NCBI RefSeq assembly: GCF_036013935.1
Contig: NZ_CP107902.1
Coordinates: forward strand, 9,147,001-9,211,000
Direction of reading: 5' to 3'
DNA length: 64,000 nt
Source of the DNA: Streptomyces sp. NBC_00461
GTDB lineage: Bacteria; Actinomycetota; Actinomycetes; Streptomycetales; Streptomycetaceae
In this document: one piece after another, positions 44,406-52,492 of the stretch
How positions within the stretch are numbered: position 1 is the stretch's first letter
Layout of the letters: every line of letters starts with the position of its first letter
The notes under the pieces: generated by a model
Told to the model about the DNA's origin: nothing
Databases searched by the model: none
What the model saw: the letters and a program-made list of their open reading frames with translations, nothing else
Translations under genes and position numbers: made by a program

Positions 44406-45713
44406 AGTCGCCTTCGAGGGAAGGTGGTTGAAGAGCAGGTTCAGCACGATCGCCGTCAGGCAGCCCGCGCTGATGCCGCTGTTCATCACCGTCTGGAACC
44501 AGTCCGGGAACTTCGCGTAGACCGTCGGCACCCCGACCGGGAGCATGCCCACGGCCACCGACACCGCCACGACCGTAAGGTTGTGGTTGTCCTTGAAGTC
44601 GACCTGGGCCAGGGTCCGCAGGCCGCTCGCGGCCACCGTCCCGAACATCACCAGACCCGCGCCGCCCAGCACCGGCGCCGGTATCGCCGCGACCACCGCG
44701 CCCAGCTTGGGCAGCAGACCCAGCAGCACGAGGATGCCTCCCGCGGTGGCCACGACCCAGCGGCTGCGCACCCGCGTCATGCCGACGAGGCCGACGTTCT
44801 GCGCGTACGCCGTGTACGGGAAGGTGTTGAAGACGCCGCCCAGGACCGTCGACAGACCGTCGGCGCGCAGCCCGTCCGCCAGGGAGTGCGGCTCGACCTT
44901 CCGCCCGGTCATCTCGCCGACCGCGATCAGGTCACCGGTGGTCTCCGTCATCGTCACCAGCGCCACCACCAGCATCGAGATGATCGCCGAGGCGTGGAAG
45001 GTGGGCGTGCCGAAGTGGAACGGCGTGCTGATGCCCAGCCAGTCGGCGTCGCCGACCCCGCCGAAGTCCGTGAACCCGAAGGGGATCGCCACCGCCAGGC
45101 CCACCACGATGCCGATCAGCACCGCGATCCGGCCGAGGAAAGCCGGCGCGAACCGCTGCACACCCAGCACCACCGCCAGCACGAAGGCGGCCAGCGCCAG
45201 GTTCTTCGGCTCCCCGAAGTCCTTCGAACCGACCCCGCCCGCGGCCCAGTTGCCCGCGACCGGCAGCAGCGAGATGCCGATGATCAGGATCACCGTGCCG
45301 GTGACCAGCGGCGGGAAGAAGCGCAGCAGCCTGCCGAAGACCGGCGCGAGCAGCACGATGGCGAGGCCCGCGACGATCACCGAGCCGTAGATGGCGGGCA
45401 GTCCGCCACCCGTCGTCCCGATGAGCACCATCGGCGACACCGCCGCGAACGTACAGCCCTGCATGATCGGCAGCCGCACACCGAACCGCCAGAAGCCCAC
45501 GCACTGGATGAGCGTGGCGATGCCGCAGACCAGCAGATCGGCCGTGATCAGATACGCCAGGTCCGCGGGCGACAGCTTCATCGCGCTGCCCACGATCAGC
45601 GGTACGGCCACCGCGCCCGCGTACATCGCGAGCACGTGCTGCAGACCGAAGGCGGCCAGCTGCCGTACGGGTGGGACCTCGTCGACCGGATGGACGGGGG
45701 CGGACGTAGCCAT
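44328..45713 (-). CDS. NCS2 uracil-xanthine/purine permease
   Basis: 461 residues with about 14 helices. Family motifs: QHVLAMYAGAVAVPLIVG near the start, LPIMQGCTFAAVSPMVLIG, ETTGDLIAVGEMTGRKVE, and FNTFPYTAYAQNVGLVGMTR. These fit the xanthine/urate branch of nucleobase:cation symporter-2 more than UraA. Its C-terminal 25 residues (PSGGGEQGVEKSREEIV at the end) are encoded antisense to the arsR 3' end; the TAG stop is at 44328-44330. It stands alone, 135 bp after the reductase gene. Confidence 0.92.
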   Translation of the reverse strand: MATSAPVHPVDEVPPVRQLAAFGLQHVLAMYAGAVAVPLIVGSAMKLSPADLAYLITADLLVCGIATLIQCVGFWRFGVRLPIMQGCTFAAVSPMVLIGTTGGGLPAIYGSVIVAGLAIVLLAPVFGRLLRFFPPLVTGTVILIIGISLLPVAGNWAAGGVGSKDFGEPKNLALAAFVLAVVLGVQRFAPAFLGRIAVLIGIVVGLAVAIPFGFTDFGGVGDADWLGISTPFHFGTPTFHASAIISMLVVALVTMTETTGDLIAVGEMTGRKVEPHSLADGLRADGLSTVLGGVFNTFPYTAYAQNVGLVGMTRVRSRWVVATAGGILVLLGLLPKLGAVVAAIPAPVLGGAGLVMFGTVAASGLRTLAQVDFKDNHNLTVVAVSVAVGMLPVGVPTVYAKFPDWFQTVMNSGISAGCLTAIVLNLLFNHLPSKATSAAEAGGLPSGGGEQGVEKSREEIV

Positions 45714-45847
45714 GGGCACTCCAGAGCGGCGGGGGAGGGGGTGAGGAAGAGTCGGAACAGCACGAGACCGTATGCGGCTTGCACAGTTTGTTGATTTCCA
45801 GGGTGTTGCCGCTGTGTGTACTGCCCACTCGGCGGCTTTCGACGCTG

Positions 45848-47203
45848 CTACGAGGCCTGCCGCCCGCCCGTCGCCCGCGCCGCCGCCAGCAGTGACTCCC
45901 AGTCCGCCAGCTTGACGACACCGCGGCCCAGCGAGGCCCCGAGGGTCGCCTCGGCCCGCTCGATCGCCTGCCAGCCCGCCCACCGGACCGGCTCGACCCC
46001 CTCCGCGCGCAGCGCCGCGACCGGATCCCCTGGCAGCTCCTTGCGTACGAGCACGGAGGCGTCCTCCAGCAGGGACATCACCGTCTCCTTCGCGCACGGA
46101 CGGTTGGTGCCGATCACTCCGGTCGGGCCGCGCTTGATCCAGCCGGCCACGTACTCGCCCGGCGCGACGACGCCCCCGCGCAGGACGCGCCCCGCCAGAT
46201 GCGGCACGGTGCCGCCGGCCGCGTCGAACGGCAGTCCCTCCAGCGGCACTCCCCGATAGCCCACCGAACGCAGCACCAACTGCGCCTCGATGTCCTCGTA
46301 CCGTCCCGTGCCCGCCACGCCCCCGCGCCCGTCGGGTTCCGTCCGCTCGAAGCGCACCGCGCCCACCCGGCCGCCGTCGGCGAGCAGTTCGACGGGGCGC
46401 AGGAAGAAGCGCAGCCGGATGCGGTGCGGGACGTCCTCGGGAGGCCGCTGGGTCCAGCCGCGCAGCACCTCCACGTTGCGGCGCTGGACCGCAGGCAGCG
46501 CGGCCGGATCCGCGCAGGCGGGATCCAGCGCCAACTCGGCCTGATCCACGGTGAGTTCGGTGTCCGGGAGCCCGCCCAGCTCGCGCAGCTCCTTGGTCGT
46601 GAAGCGGGCCTGCGACGGGCCGCGACGGCCCACCATGTGGACCTCGCTCACCCGGCTCGCGGACAGCGCGCTGAGCGCCGCCTGCGGCATGTCCGTCGGG
46701 CTCAGCTCCGCCGGGCCGCGAGCCAGCATCCGCGTGACGTCCACCGCGACATTGCCCACGCCGATGACCACGGCCGACCGGGCGTCCCGCACGAAACCGT
46801 CGTCGGCGGCGTCCGGATGGGCGCTGTACCAGGACACGAACTGTGTCGCCGACCAACTGCCCGGCAGGTCCTCGCCCGGGATCCCCAGGTGGCGGTCCGT
46901 GGCGGCGCCCACGCAGTACACCACCGCGTGGTACAGCTCGCGCAACCGGGCGGCCGGCAGCCCGCCGGGGCCGACCTGGATGCCGCCGAGGAAGCGCACC
47001 CGCTCGTGCTCCAGGACCGTACGCAGGTTGTTCTGCAGTGACTTGATCTTCTCGTGGTCCGGCGCGACGCCGTAACGCACCAGGCCGTACGGGCACGGCA
47101 GCCGGTCCAGGACGTCGACGGACACCCCGGAGTCCAGCTGGACGAGACTCTGGGCGGTGTAGACCCCGCTCGGCCCTGAGCCGACGACGGCGACACGCAA
47201 CAC
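45848..47203 (-). CDS. FAD-dependent oxidoreductase, FprA-like ferredoxin-NADP+ reductase
   Basis: 451 residues from GTG 47203, AAGGAG seven bases upstream. The FAD fold is VAVVGSGPSGVYTAQSLVQL. CPYGLVRYGVAPDHEKIKSL is the adrenodoxin-reductase signature. The NADP site is VIGVGNVAVDVTRMLAR. FMVGRRGPSQARFTTKELREL-type spacing and the late VAGWIKRGPTGVIGTNRPCA also match FprA/adrenodoxin reductases. It passes electrons from NADPH to ferredoxin for cytochromes P450 or other partners; none lies next to it. Confidence 0.92.
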   Translation of the reverse strand: MLRVAVVGSGPSGVYTAQSLVQLDSGVSVDVLDRLPCPYGLVRYGVAPDHEKIKSLQNNLRTVLEHERVRFLGGIQVGPGGLPAARLRELYHAVVYCVGAATDRHLGIPGEDLPGSWSATQFVSWYSAHPDAADDGFVRDARSAVVIGVGNVAVDVTRMLARGPAELSPTDMPQAALSALSASRVSEVHMVGRRGPSQARFTTKELRELGGLPDTELTVDQAELALDPACADPAALPAVQRRNVEVLRGWTQRPPEDVPHRIRLRFFLRPVELLADGGRVGAVRFERTEPDGRGGVAGTGRYEDIEAQLVLRSVGYRGVPLEGLPFDAAGGTVPHLAGRVLRGGVVAPGEYVAGWIKRGPTGVIGTNRPCAKETVMSLLEDASVLVRKELPGDPVAALRAEGVEPVRWAGWQAIERAEATLGASLGRGVVKLADWESLLAAARATGGRQAS

Positions 47204-47393
47204 GGCGGAACTCCTTACGAGAGGAGATCGCTGACAGGTCCAGCATCGCACCGCCCGTGCTGCGCTGACAGGGTGCAGGCACGCCACGGACGTGCGTGTC
47301 CGTTCCTGCTGTATGTGATCAAGTGGTTACGTTCCGCGTGTGCTAGAAGCATCCTTTCTTAATCTTTCTGATCGTTGTCTGACGGACGGCACA

Positions 47394-47861
47394 GTGTCCG
47401 TATGGCCCGCGTGGGAAGTGCGGGAGGACGATCGCGCCACGTCGTGGTTCAGCGTCCGGCTGGCGTTCGGCGACGGCGCCCGGGTCGACGCTCTCGCGAT
47501 GGTCTGCGAGGGCTGCGCCGCGCTGGAGGACGTCCGGGCCCAGCCGGCGCTGTCCCTGGACGACCTCGCGGAGCTCGCCGACTGGATCGAGGAACCGCTC
47601 TTCCGCGCGTGCGGCCCGGGGCCGGATCCGACTGCCGGGCCGGACGGATCCGTACCCTCCCGGCGGGCCCGGTCCGGCTGGCCCCGCGGAGTCGAGGGGC
47701 GCTGGCTCGTCGCCCAGAAGTACCGCGCGGCGCAGGAGCAGGGCGTCGATCCGGTCCTCGCGGTGATGTGCGCGACCGGCCACAGCCGGCGCAAGTCGCT
47801 CCGGCTGATCTCACAGGCCCGCGACTCGGGGTTCTTGACACCACGTCACGCACGGCGCTGA
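47394..47861 (+). CDS. Conserved hypothetical protein (DUF6214-like)
   Basis: 155 residues from GTG 47394. The open frame continues to GTG 47340, but the codons there (CTT AAT CTT TCT GAT) are unlike Streptomyces and look like promoter sequence. Visible blocks are VWPAWEVREDDRATSWFSVR, RVDALAMVCEGCAALEDVRA, DDLAELADWIEEPLF and VLAVMCATGHSRRKSLRLIS. It resembles a small Streptomyces family I recall as DUF6214. The C-terminal block looks like a helix-turn-helix but this is not certain. Function unknown. Confidence 0.72.
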   Translation: MSVWPAWEVREDDRATSWFSVRLAFGDGARVDALAMVCEGCAALEDVRAQPALSLDDLAELADWIEEPLFRACGPGPDPTAGPDGSVPSRRARSGWPRGVEGRWLVAQKYRAAQEQGVDPVLAVMCATGHSRRKSLRLISQARDSGFLTPRHARR

Positions 47862-47872
47862 CGGGCGCCGTC

Positions 47873-47912
47873 GCCGGGGCGCCGGGGCGCCGGGGCGCCG
47901 GGGCGCCGGAGC
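47873..47912. repeat. 8-bp tandem repeat GCCGGGGC
   Basis: Four perfect copies and a fifth with one change (GCCGGAGC), between two convergent genes. G-rich on one strand; might act as a weak terminator or form G-quadruplex-like structure. Confidence 0.85.
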
Positions 47913-47932
47913 ATCGGCTGCTGGTGGGAGAG

Positions 47933-48622
47933 CTACCGGTCGGAGGGCTCCGGCCGGTCGCAGGGTCCCTCGCCGGTCGCGAAGTACCGTGACAGATCCG
48001 TCTCGTACGTCCCCTCGGCCGCCGCTCCGGCGTCGGGCGGCACGCCCATCTCCCAGTCGAGCCGGTAGCGCTTGAACAACTCGGCCCGCAGGGTGGTGAT
48101 CGGCATCGGCACGTTCGGCAGCACGATCGCGTAGACGGCGCCCATCAGCAGGGAACGCAGCATCGGATAGTCGGCGTCGACGTCCCGCGACCCGCGCCGG
48201 GCGACGACGTCCCGCAGCAGCTCGGCGAGGCGCTGCTGCTCCGGGCACTGCACGAAGCCCTCCGCCTGCAGCAGCCCGGCCATGTGCTGGCGCATCAGCA
48301 CCGGACGGTCCCGGCCCAGCCGCAGAATCGCGTCGATGGCCCGAGCCATCCGCTCCCGGCCGTCCTCGGTGCGCGGCTCGCGCTCGACCGCCTCCTCCAG
48401 GGTGCGGTGCATCAACCGGTGCACCGCGGACTGCACGAGCTGGCGCTTTCCCGGGAAGTAGTACGACACCAGACCACGCGCCGAGCCCGCTCTGTCCGCG
48501 ATGTCGCCGAGCGTCGTCGCCTCGTAGCCGTGCTCACCGACCAGCTCGACGGCCGCTTGCAGGAGCCGCTCCCGGGAACGTCTCCGCAACTCTTCATTGA
48601 CCGAGGCGCTGCGCGGGGACAT
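47933..48622 (-). CDS. TetR/AcrR family transcriptional regulator
   Basis: 229 residues. Helix-turn-helix at about 30-60: GEHGYEATTLGDIADRAGSA, then RGLVSYYFPGKRQLV. The ligand domain is helical, with PVLMRQHMAGLLQAEGFVQC in the middle. The start ATG 48622 is preceded by GGAGT. A 13-base palindrome at 48643-48655 lies just upstream of the start and next to a TATAGT -10-like element, which fits autoregulation. No obvious divergent target within 250 bp; the small DUF2630 gene follows in the other direction. Confidence 0.9.
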   Translation of the reverse strand: MSPRSASVNEELRRRSRERLLQAAVELVGEHGYEATTLGDIADRAGSARGLVSYYFPGKRQLVQSAVHRLMHRTLEEAVEREPRTEDGRERMARAIDAILRLGRDRPVLMRQHMAGLLQAEGFVQCPEQQRLAELLRDVVARRGSRDVDADYPMLRSLLMGAVYAIVLPNVPMPITTLRAELFKRYRLDWEMGVPPDAGAAAEGTYETDLSRYFATGEGPCDRPEPSDR

Positions 48623-48642
48623 GCTGTAACTCCTGCGTTGAC

Positions 48643-48655
48643 TGGCTGCCAGCCA
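48643..48655 (-). promoter_or_regulatory. Operator-like palindrome at the tetR promoter
   Basis: TGGCTG C CAGCCA, perfect 6-base arms about a single base, adjacent to TATAGT read on the minus strand (rc 48656-48661). A bound repressor would block the start of transcription. Confidence 0.5.
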
Positions 48656-48874
48656 ACTATACTCAACACGTCCCGATCGGAGTTCCGTAGGGGCTGGTCA
48701 GGGCTGCCGTCCGTCTGGGGCGACGCGGGGGATCGTCTCAGGCGGACGGTCTTCTCGCCCAGATGGTGTCCTGAGGCTACTTCCCGAAACCTTCGAACCT
48801 TCGTACTCCCGTCGCGCCACATTCCCGCCGTCCCTAAAGTGGGCACGAGTGCCGAGCCGAGGAGGCCTGCGGAG

Positions 48875-49123
48875 ATGGAACAGGACCGGCAGATCCTGGC
48901 CAGGATCACGGAGATGGTCGAGGACGAGCGCAAGCTCCGGGAATCCCTCGCGTCCGGCGAGATCGACAGCACGACGGAACACCAGCGGCTCGGACAGCTG
49001 GAGCGCGACCTCGACCAGTGCTGGGACCTGCTGCGGCAGCGGCGCGCGAAGACCGAGTACGGGGAGAACCCGGACGAGGCGCGGGCCCGGTCGTCGTCGC
49101 AGGTCGAGGGCTACCTGGAGTAG
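48875..49123 (+). CDS. DUF2630 family protein
   Basis: 82 residues, the full family length. Entirely helical and charged: ILARITEMVEDERKLRESLA, then LGQLERDLDQCWDLLRQRRA, and a conserved PDEARARSSSQVEGYLE end. Likely a small antiparallel coiled coil. The ATG follows GAGGAGG. Function unknown; common in Streptomyces as a single gene. Confidence 0.9.
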   Translation: MEQDRQILARITEMVEDERKLRESLASGEIDSTTEHQRLGQLERDLDQCWDLLRQRRAKTEYGENPDEARARSSSQVEGYLE

Positions 49124-49184
49124 CCGGGCGGACCCGCCGGGCGGACCCGGGACCGGTCCGCCGCTCGGTCCACCGGTCCGCCGC

Positions 49185-49874
49185 TCAGTCCACCAGGTCC
49201 AGCACGGCACGCAGCCCGTCCGGCCGCTCGGACGTCGGCAGATGGTCCACCAGGTGCACCCGGCAGCCGAGGGCCGCCGCGCCGCCGTCCGCCGCCCGGT
49301 CGTCACCGACCATCAGGACCTCCGCCGGATCGACTTCGAGTGCCTCGCAGGCCGCCGCGAACAGCCGTGGGTCGGGCTTCTGGATGCCGTGCTCATACGA
49401 CAGGACGTACGCGTCGACATACCGGTCGAGGCCGTGCTCGCGGAAGACCGGACGCAGGTCCCAGCCGATGTTGCTGACCACGCCGATGCCGATCCCGCGC
49501 TCGCACAGCGCCTGGAGCACCTCGGCGGCGTCGGGATAGGGCGCCCACGCGGCCGGCGTCCTGTGCCGGTCGTACAGCGTGTCGTGCAACGCGGGGTCGG
49601 GGAGCGGCACTTGGTGGGAGAGACCGGTGTAGGCGGCCCGGTGCAGCTCGGCGCTCTCGTCCCGGATCCGCCACACCTCGGCGAGGTGCGCGGGCAGTTG
49701 CGCCGGGGTCGCTCCGCCGGGCTGCGCCCCGGCCACCCGCAGCGCCTTCGCCGCCTGGGTCAACTCCGGCTCGGAGACCGTGATCCCGGCCTCGTCCAGC
49801 ACCGCCCGCAACCAGGACTCGGTGGACTCGATACGGAAGAGGGTGCCGGAGAAGTCGAACAGGACAGCCATCAT
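49185..49874 (-). CDS. HAD-superfamily hydrolase
   Basis: 229 residues. Motif I is VLFDFSGTLF: the nucleophile Asp7 is kept but the second Asp (acid/base in phosphatases) is Ser9. Motif II is VVSNIGWD, and motifs III/IV are KPDPRLF and LMVGDDRAADGGAAALG. The DxS form is found in some HAD groups with altered chemistry. The cap is a C1 helical type. Twenty-two bases after the PAP2 gene on the same strand, so perhaps co-transcribed. Confidence 0.88.
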   Translation of the reverse strand: MMAVLFDFSGTLFRIESTESWLRAVLDEAGITVSEPELTQAAKALRVAGAQPGGATPAQLPAHLAEVWRIRDESAELHRAAYTGLSHQVPLPDPALHDTLYDRHRTPAAWAPYPDAAEVLQALCERGIGIGVVSNIGWDLRPVFREHGLDRYVDAYVLSYEHGIQKPDPRLFAAACEALEVDPAEVLMVGDDRAADGGAAALGCRVHLVDHLPTSERPDGLRAVLDLVD

Positions 49875-49896
49875 GGGTGGATCTTACGTGGCCTGC

Positions 49897-50568
49897 TCAC
49901 GGTCGCCATCGCTGGTGGACCAGCACGGCCAGCGCCACGAGCATCGCCCCCAGGAGCCAGCCGCCCACCACGTCGGAGGGCCAGTGCACGCCCAGCCACA
50001 CACGCGTGAGGCCCACCCCGGCCACGGAGACCACGGCCACGGCCAGCGCCGTGCGCCACAGGGCGCGGCCGGGGCCGTAGCGGTGCAGGAGCCAGAGCAG
50101 GAGGCCGCAGACGACCGTGGCCGTCATGGCGTGTCCCGAGGGGAAGGCCGCGTAGTGGGCCGTGTCGACGGGGTCGGGCCAGACGGGGCGCGGGCGGTCG
50201 ACCGCCGATTTGAGGGCCTGTTGCAGCAGGGTGCCCAGCGCGCAGGTGGCCACCAGCCACAGCGCCGTCCACCACGCCGTACGTCTCCACACCAGCCACA
50301 GCACGACCGCCGCGCACACCAGGCGCATCGTCCAGGGGTCCCAGACCCAGTCCGTCAGGATGCGGAACGCGTGGGTGAGGCCGGGTTCGTCGACGGCCCA
50401 GCGGTGGGTGGTGCGGGCGATGTCGCCGTCGGTGCTGGTCAGGGGCCGCCACTTGACGGCGACGAGCGTGAGCAGCAGCGCGGAGCACAGTGCGAGGACG
50501 GTTGCGGCGCGGGCGGTGACGTTCTGGTCCGGCGGGCGGGGCGGGGAGTCGACGGGCGGGTTGTGCAT
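49897..50568 (-). CDS. PAP2-family membrane phosphatase
   Basis: 223 residues from ATG 50568 (GAGGA upstream). About six helices. The three PAP2 motifs are KSAVDRPRP, PSGHAMT and RVWLGVHWPSDVVGG, giving the catalytic His pair and Arg. Members dephosphorylate lipid phosphates such as undecaprenyl pyrophosphate or phosphatidic acid at the outer face of the membrane. Followed by the HAD gene. Confidence 0.9.
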   Translation of the reverse strand: MHNPPVDSPPRPPDQNVTARAATVLALCSALLLTLVAVKWRPLTSTDGDIARTTHRWAVDEPGLTHAFRILTDWVWDPWTMRLVCAAVVLWLVWRRTAWWTALWLVATCALGTLLQQALKSAVDRPRPVWPDPVDTAHYAAFPSGHAMTATVVCGLLLWLLHRYGPGRALWRTALAVAVVSVAGVGLTRVWLGVHWPSDVVGGWLLGAMLVALAVLVHQRWRP

Positions 50569-50683
50569 GCATTGATCCTCGCCGACCGGAGGGGTCCGAG
50601 GCCAATGTCCGGGTGTCCTGTGCATCCCGAGGGCGAACCTCGGGCGTTTCTGGTTCGCCCCGGGTGGGCACTGCCGGCGGGCA

Positions 50684-51619
50684 CTACCCCAGGGCCCGCA
50701 ACCCCGGTACGAACGCCACCAGTACCGGCACCACGGGCACCAGCGCGGCTGTCGCCGTCAGCCCCAGCCGGCGGGTGGCCGTGAGCCGGTCGGGTGCGCT
50801 GAGCAGCCTGCGCACGCGCTGCGGAACGTGTGCCTGGGGGCTGGGAGAGGGGCCGAACACGCCCCGGTCCTCGTTGAGTTCGACGAGTGCGAGCGCGGTC
50901 GTCAGACGGCCGTGGCGGCGCGAGGCCATGTCGTCGGCGGCGAGCTCGACCAGCCGGTGCATCTCGTCCCGGAACCCCGCGAACACCGGCACCTGCGGGA
51001 ACCCGACCGCCAGCGCGGCCGAGCAGTGCAGCAGCCAGTCGTGCCGGGCCTGGGCATGCCCCTGCTCGTGGGCGAGGACGGCGTCCAGCTGCCGGCCTTT
51101 GAGGCGGCGCAATGCGGCGGTGGTGACGACGAGCCCGGGCGCCGCACCGGCCAGCCACCAGGCGTCGGCCCGCTCGCCCTCCAGCACGACCAGCCGGTCC
51201 TCCCGGGGGTCCTCGCCGGGCAACAGCGGGGCCCGGACGAGGAGTTCGGCCCGGCGCCGGCGTCGTCGCGCCCGCGCCTGCACGACCTCCCGGACCAGCA
51301 TGGCCACGCTCCACACCCCGGCGCACGCGAGGGCCACCGCGGTCGTCGCCGCCCACGGGCCGGTCGCACCGAGCGCGTAGGCGTCCACGACCGTGTGCGG
51401 CGCCGAGGCGAACACATGGCCGCGCACCGCCTGCCACGCGTCCGCCGCGCTCAACGTCATCGACAGGGCACAGCACATGAGTACGGCCGCCACCACGCAC
51501 TGCCACACCCACAGCGCGACCACCGGTTCACGGTCCGCCCAGTCGGCCCGGGCGAGCAGCCGTGGGGCGACGACGGCGGTCAGCGCGCCGAGCAGCAACA
51601 GTGCCGCGGGGACCATCAT
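50684..51619 (-). CDS. M56 family membrane metallopeptidase (BlaR1-like domain)
   Basis: 311 residues from the paired ATG at 51619/51616. Three N-terminal helices, then a cytosol-side domain with the zinc motif LAHEQGHAQARHDWLLH (HExxH with a downstream helper), ELAADDMASRR (third-ligand region), and a last helix. In BlaR1-type sensors this domain cleaves a BlaI repressor, but no penicillin-binding sensor domain or BlaI gene is seen here. Stand-alone M56 genes like this are common in Streptomyces. Confidence 0.9.
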   Translation of the reverse strand: MMVPAALLLLGALTAVVAPRLLARADWADREPVVALWVWQCVVAAVLMCCALSMTLSAADAWQAVRGHVFASAPHTVVDAYALGATGPWAATTAVALACAGVWSVAMLVREVVQARARRRRRRAELLVRAPLLPGEDPREDRLVVLEGERADAWWLAGAAPGLVVTTAALRRLKGRQLDAVLAHEQGHAQARHDWLLHCSAALAVGFPQVPVFAGFRDEMHRLVELAADDMASRRHGRLTTALALVELNEDRGVFGPSPSPQAHVPQRVRRLLSAPDRLTATRRLGLTATAALVPVVPVLVAFVPGLRALG

Positions 51620-51760
51620 GGCGATCACCCTATGAGTCCACGCGCGCCCGGGGCAGGGGCTGCCGGGCAAAGTGACGCAAACAACGGCTGCGTGCGGGAC
51701 ACGGCGGCTCAGAGAAGGAGCGGGACACGGCGGTTCATAGCGCGAGCGGGGCACGGCGGT

Positions 51761-52306
51761 TCATAGCGTGATCAGCATCGCCACCATCGCGATCCCCATC
51801 GACAGCCGGCAGGCCCGCGCCAACTCCGGCCGGTCGCCCCAGCCCCTCGTGCCGCCGCCGCCCGCGGTGACAGGTATCAGCCGGACTCCCGACAACAGCA
51901 CGTACCCCATGAAGTAGAGCAGTAGCATCCCCGTCACCAGGGGGACTCCGGACGAACCTCCGTGCCCGGCATGGTGTCCAGGAGCGGCCGCCATCGCGAG
52001 CGCCATGTAGACCATGGCCGAGGCGCCCACCAGGTGGTGCAGATGGTGCGCGCTCGTCCGCGCCGTCCACAGGGCGCGCAGCGCGGCGGCGCCGAAGACG
52101 GCCGCGTAGCCGGGCCAGGTCCACGGTGGCGGGCTGAAGGCCGCCGCCGGAACGGCCATGGCGGCCATGCCGAAGCCCATCAGCGCCTCGCCGCCCGCGG
52201 CCCGGCGCTGCTCCTCGACCGTGCTGCGCATCCGCAGCAGACAGTAGGCCCCGGTCGCCGCGCACAGCGCGACCAGCAGCCAGCCGGGCGAAGCCGGTCC
52301 GTGCAC
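51761..52306 (-). CDS. DUF5134 family membrane protein
   Basis: 181 residues from GTG 52306, with GGAGGT just upstream. Five or so helices: GWLLVALCAATGAYCLLRMR, MGFGMAAMAVPAAAF, YAAVFGAAALRALW, ASAMVYMALAMAAA and PLVTGMLLLYFMGYVLLSG. A His-rich stretch (SAHHLHHLVG; GHHAGHGG) lies near the middle helices, as is usual in the family, and hints at metal binding. Function unknown. Same strand as the M56 gene, 141 bp upstream. Confidence 0.85.
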   Translation of the reverse strand: MHGPASPGWLLVALCAATGAYCLLRMRSTVEEQRRAAGGEALMGFGMAAMAVPAAAFSPPPWTWPGYAAVFGAAALRALWTARTSAHHLHHLVGASAMVYMALAMAAAPGHHAGHGGSSGVPLVTGMLLLYFMGYVLLSGVRLIPVTAGGGGTRGWGDRPELARACRLSMGIAMVAMLITL

Positions 52307-52458
52307 GCGCACCTCCCCGCTCGACGGTGTCGACAGTCGGTGGTTGCCCGCACGACGCGGCGCGCACGCAAGCGCAAGGGGGTGCACGGGGAGCGTTCGA
52401 GGGAGCACGGCAGGTGAGGGCAGGTGAGGGGAGATGGGGACTGGTGCGCGAGATTTCC

Positions 52459-52470
52459 TTTACTAGTAAA
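52459..52470. promoter_or_regulatory. MarR-type operator palindrome
   Basis: Perfect 12-base palindrome TTTACTAGTAAA, 22 bases before the FUSC ATG, in an AT-rich island of an otherwise very GC-rich sequence. TTACTAGTAA-like sites are known MarR-family targets, and a MarR gene ends this operon. Confidence 0.65.
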
Positions 52471-52492
52471 ACACCTGCTAAGGTTATGTCAC

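Noticed and set aside
47340..47393. Upstream start for the DUF6214-like protein
   Set aside because: The extra 18 codons are AT-rich and rare for Streptomyces and look like promoter DNA.
50684..51619. BlaR1/BlaI beta-lactam sensing system
   Set aside because: Only the M56 peptidase domain is present; no penicillin-sensor domain and no BlaI-type repressor next to it.
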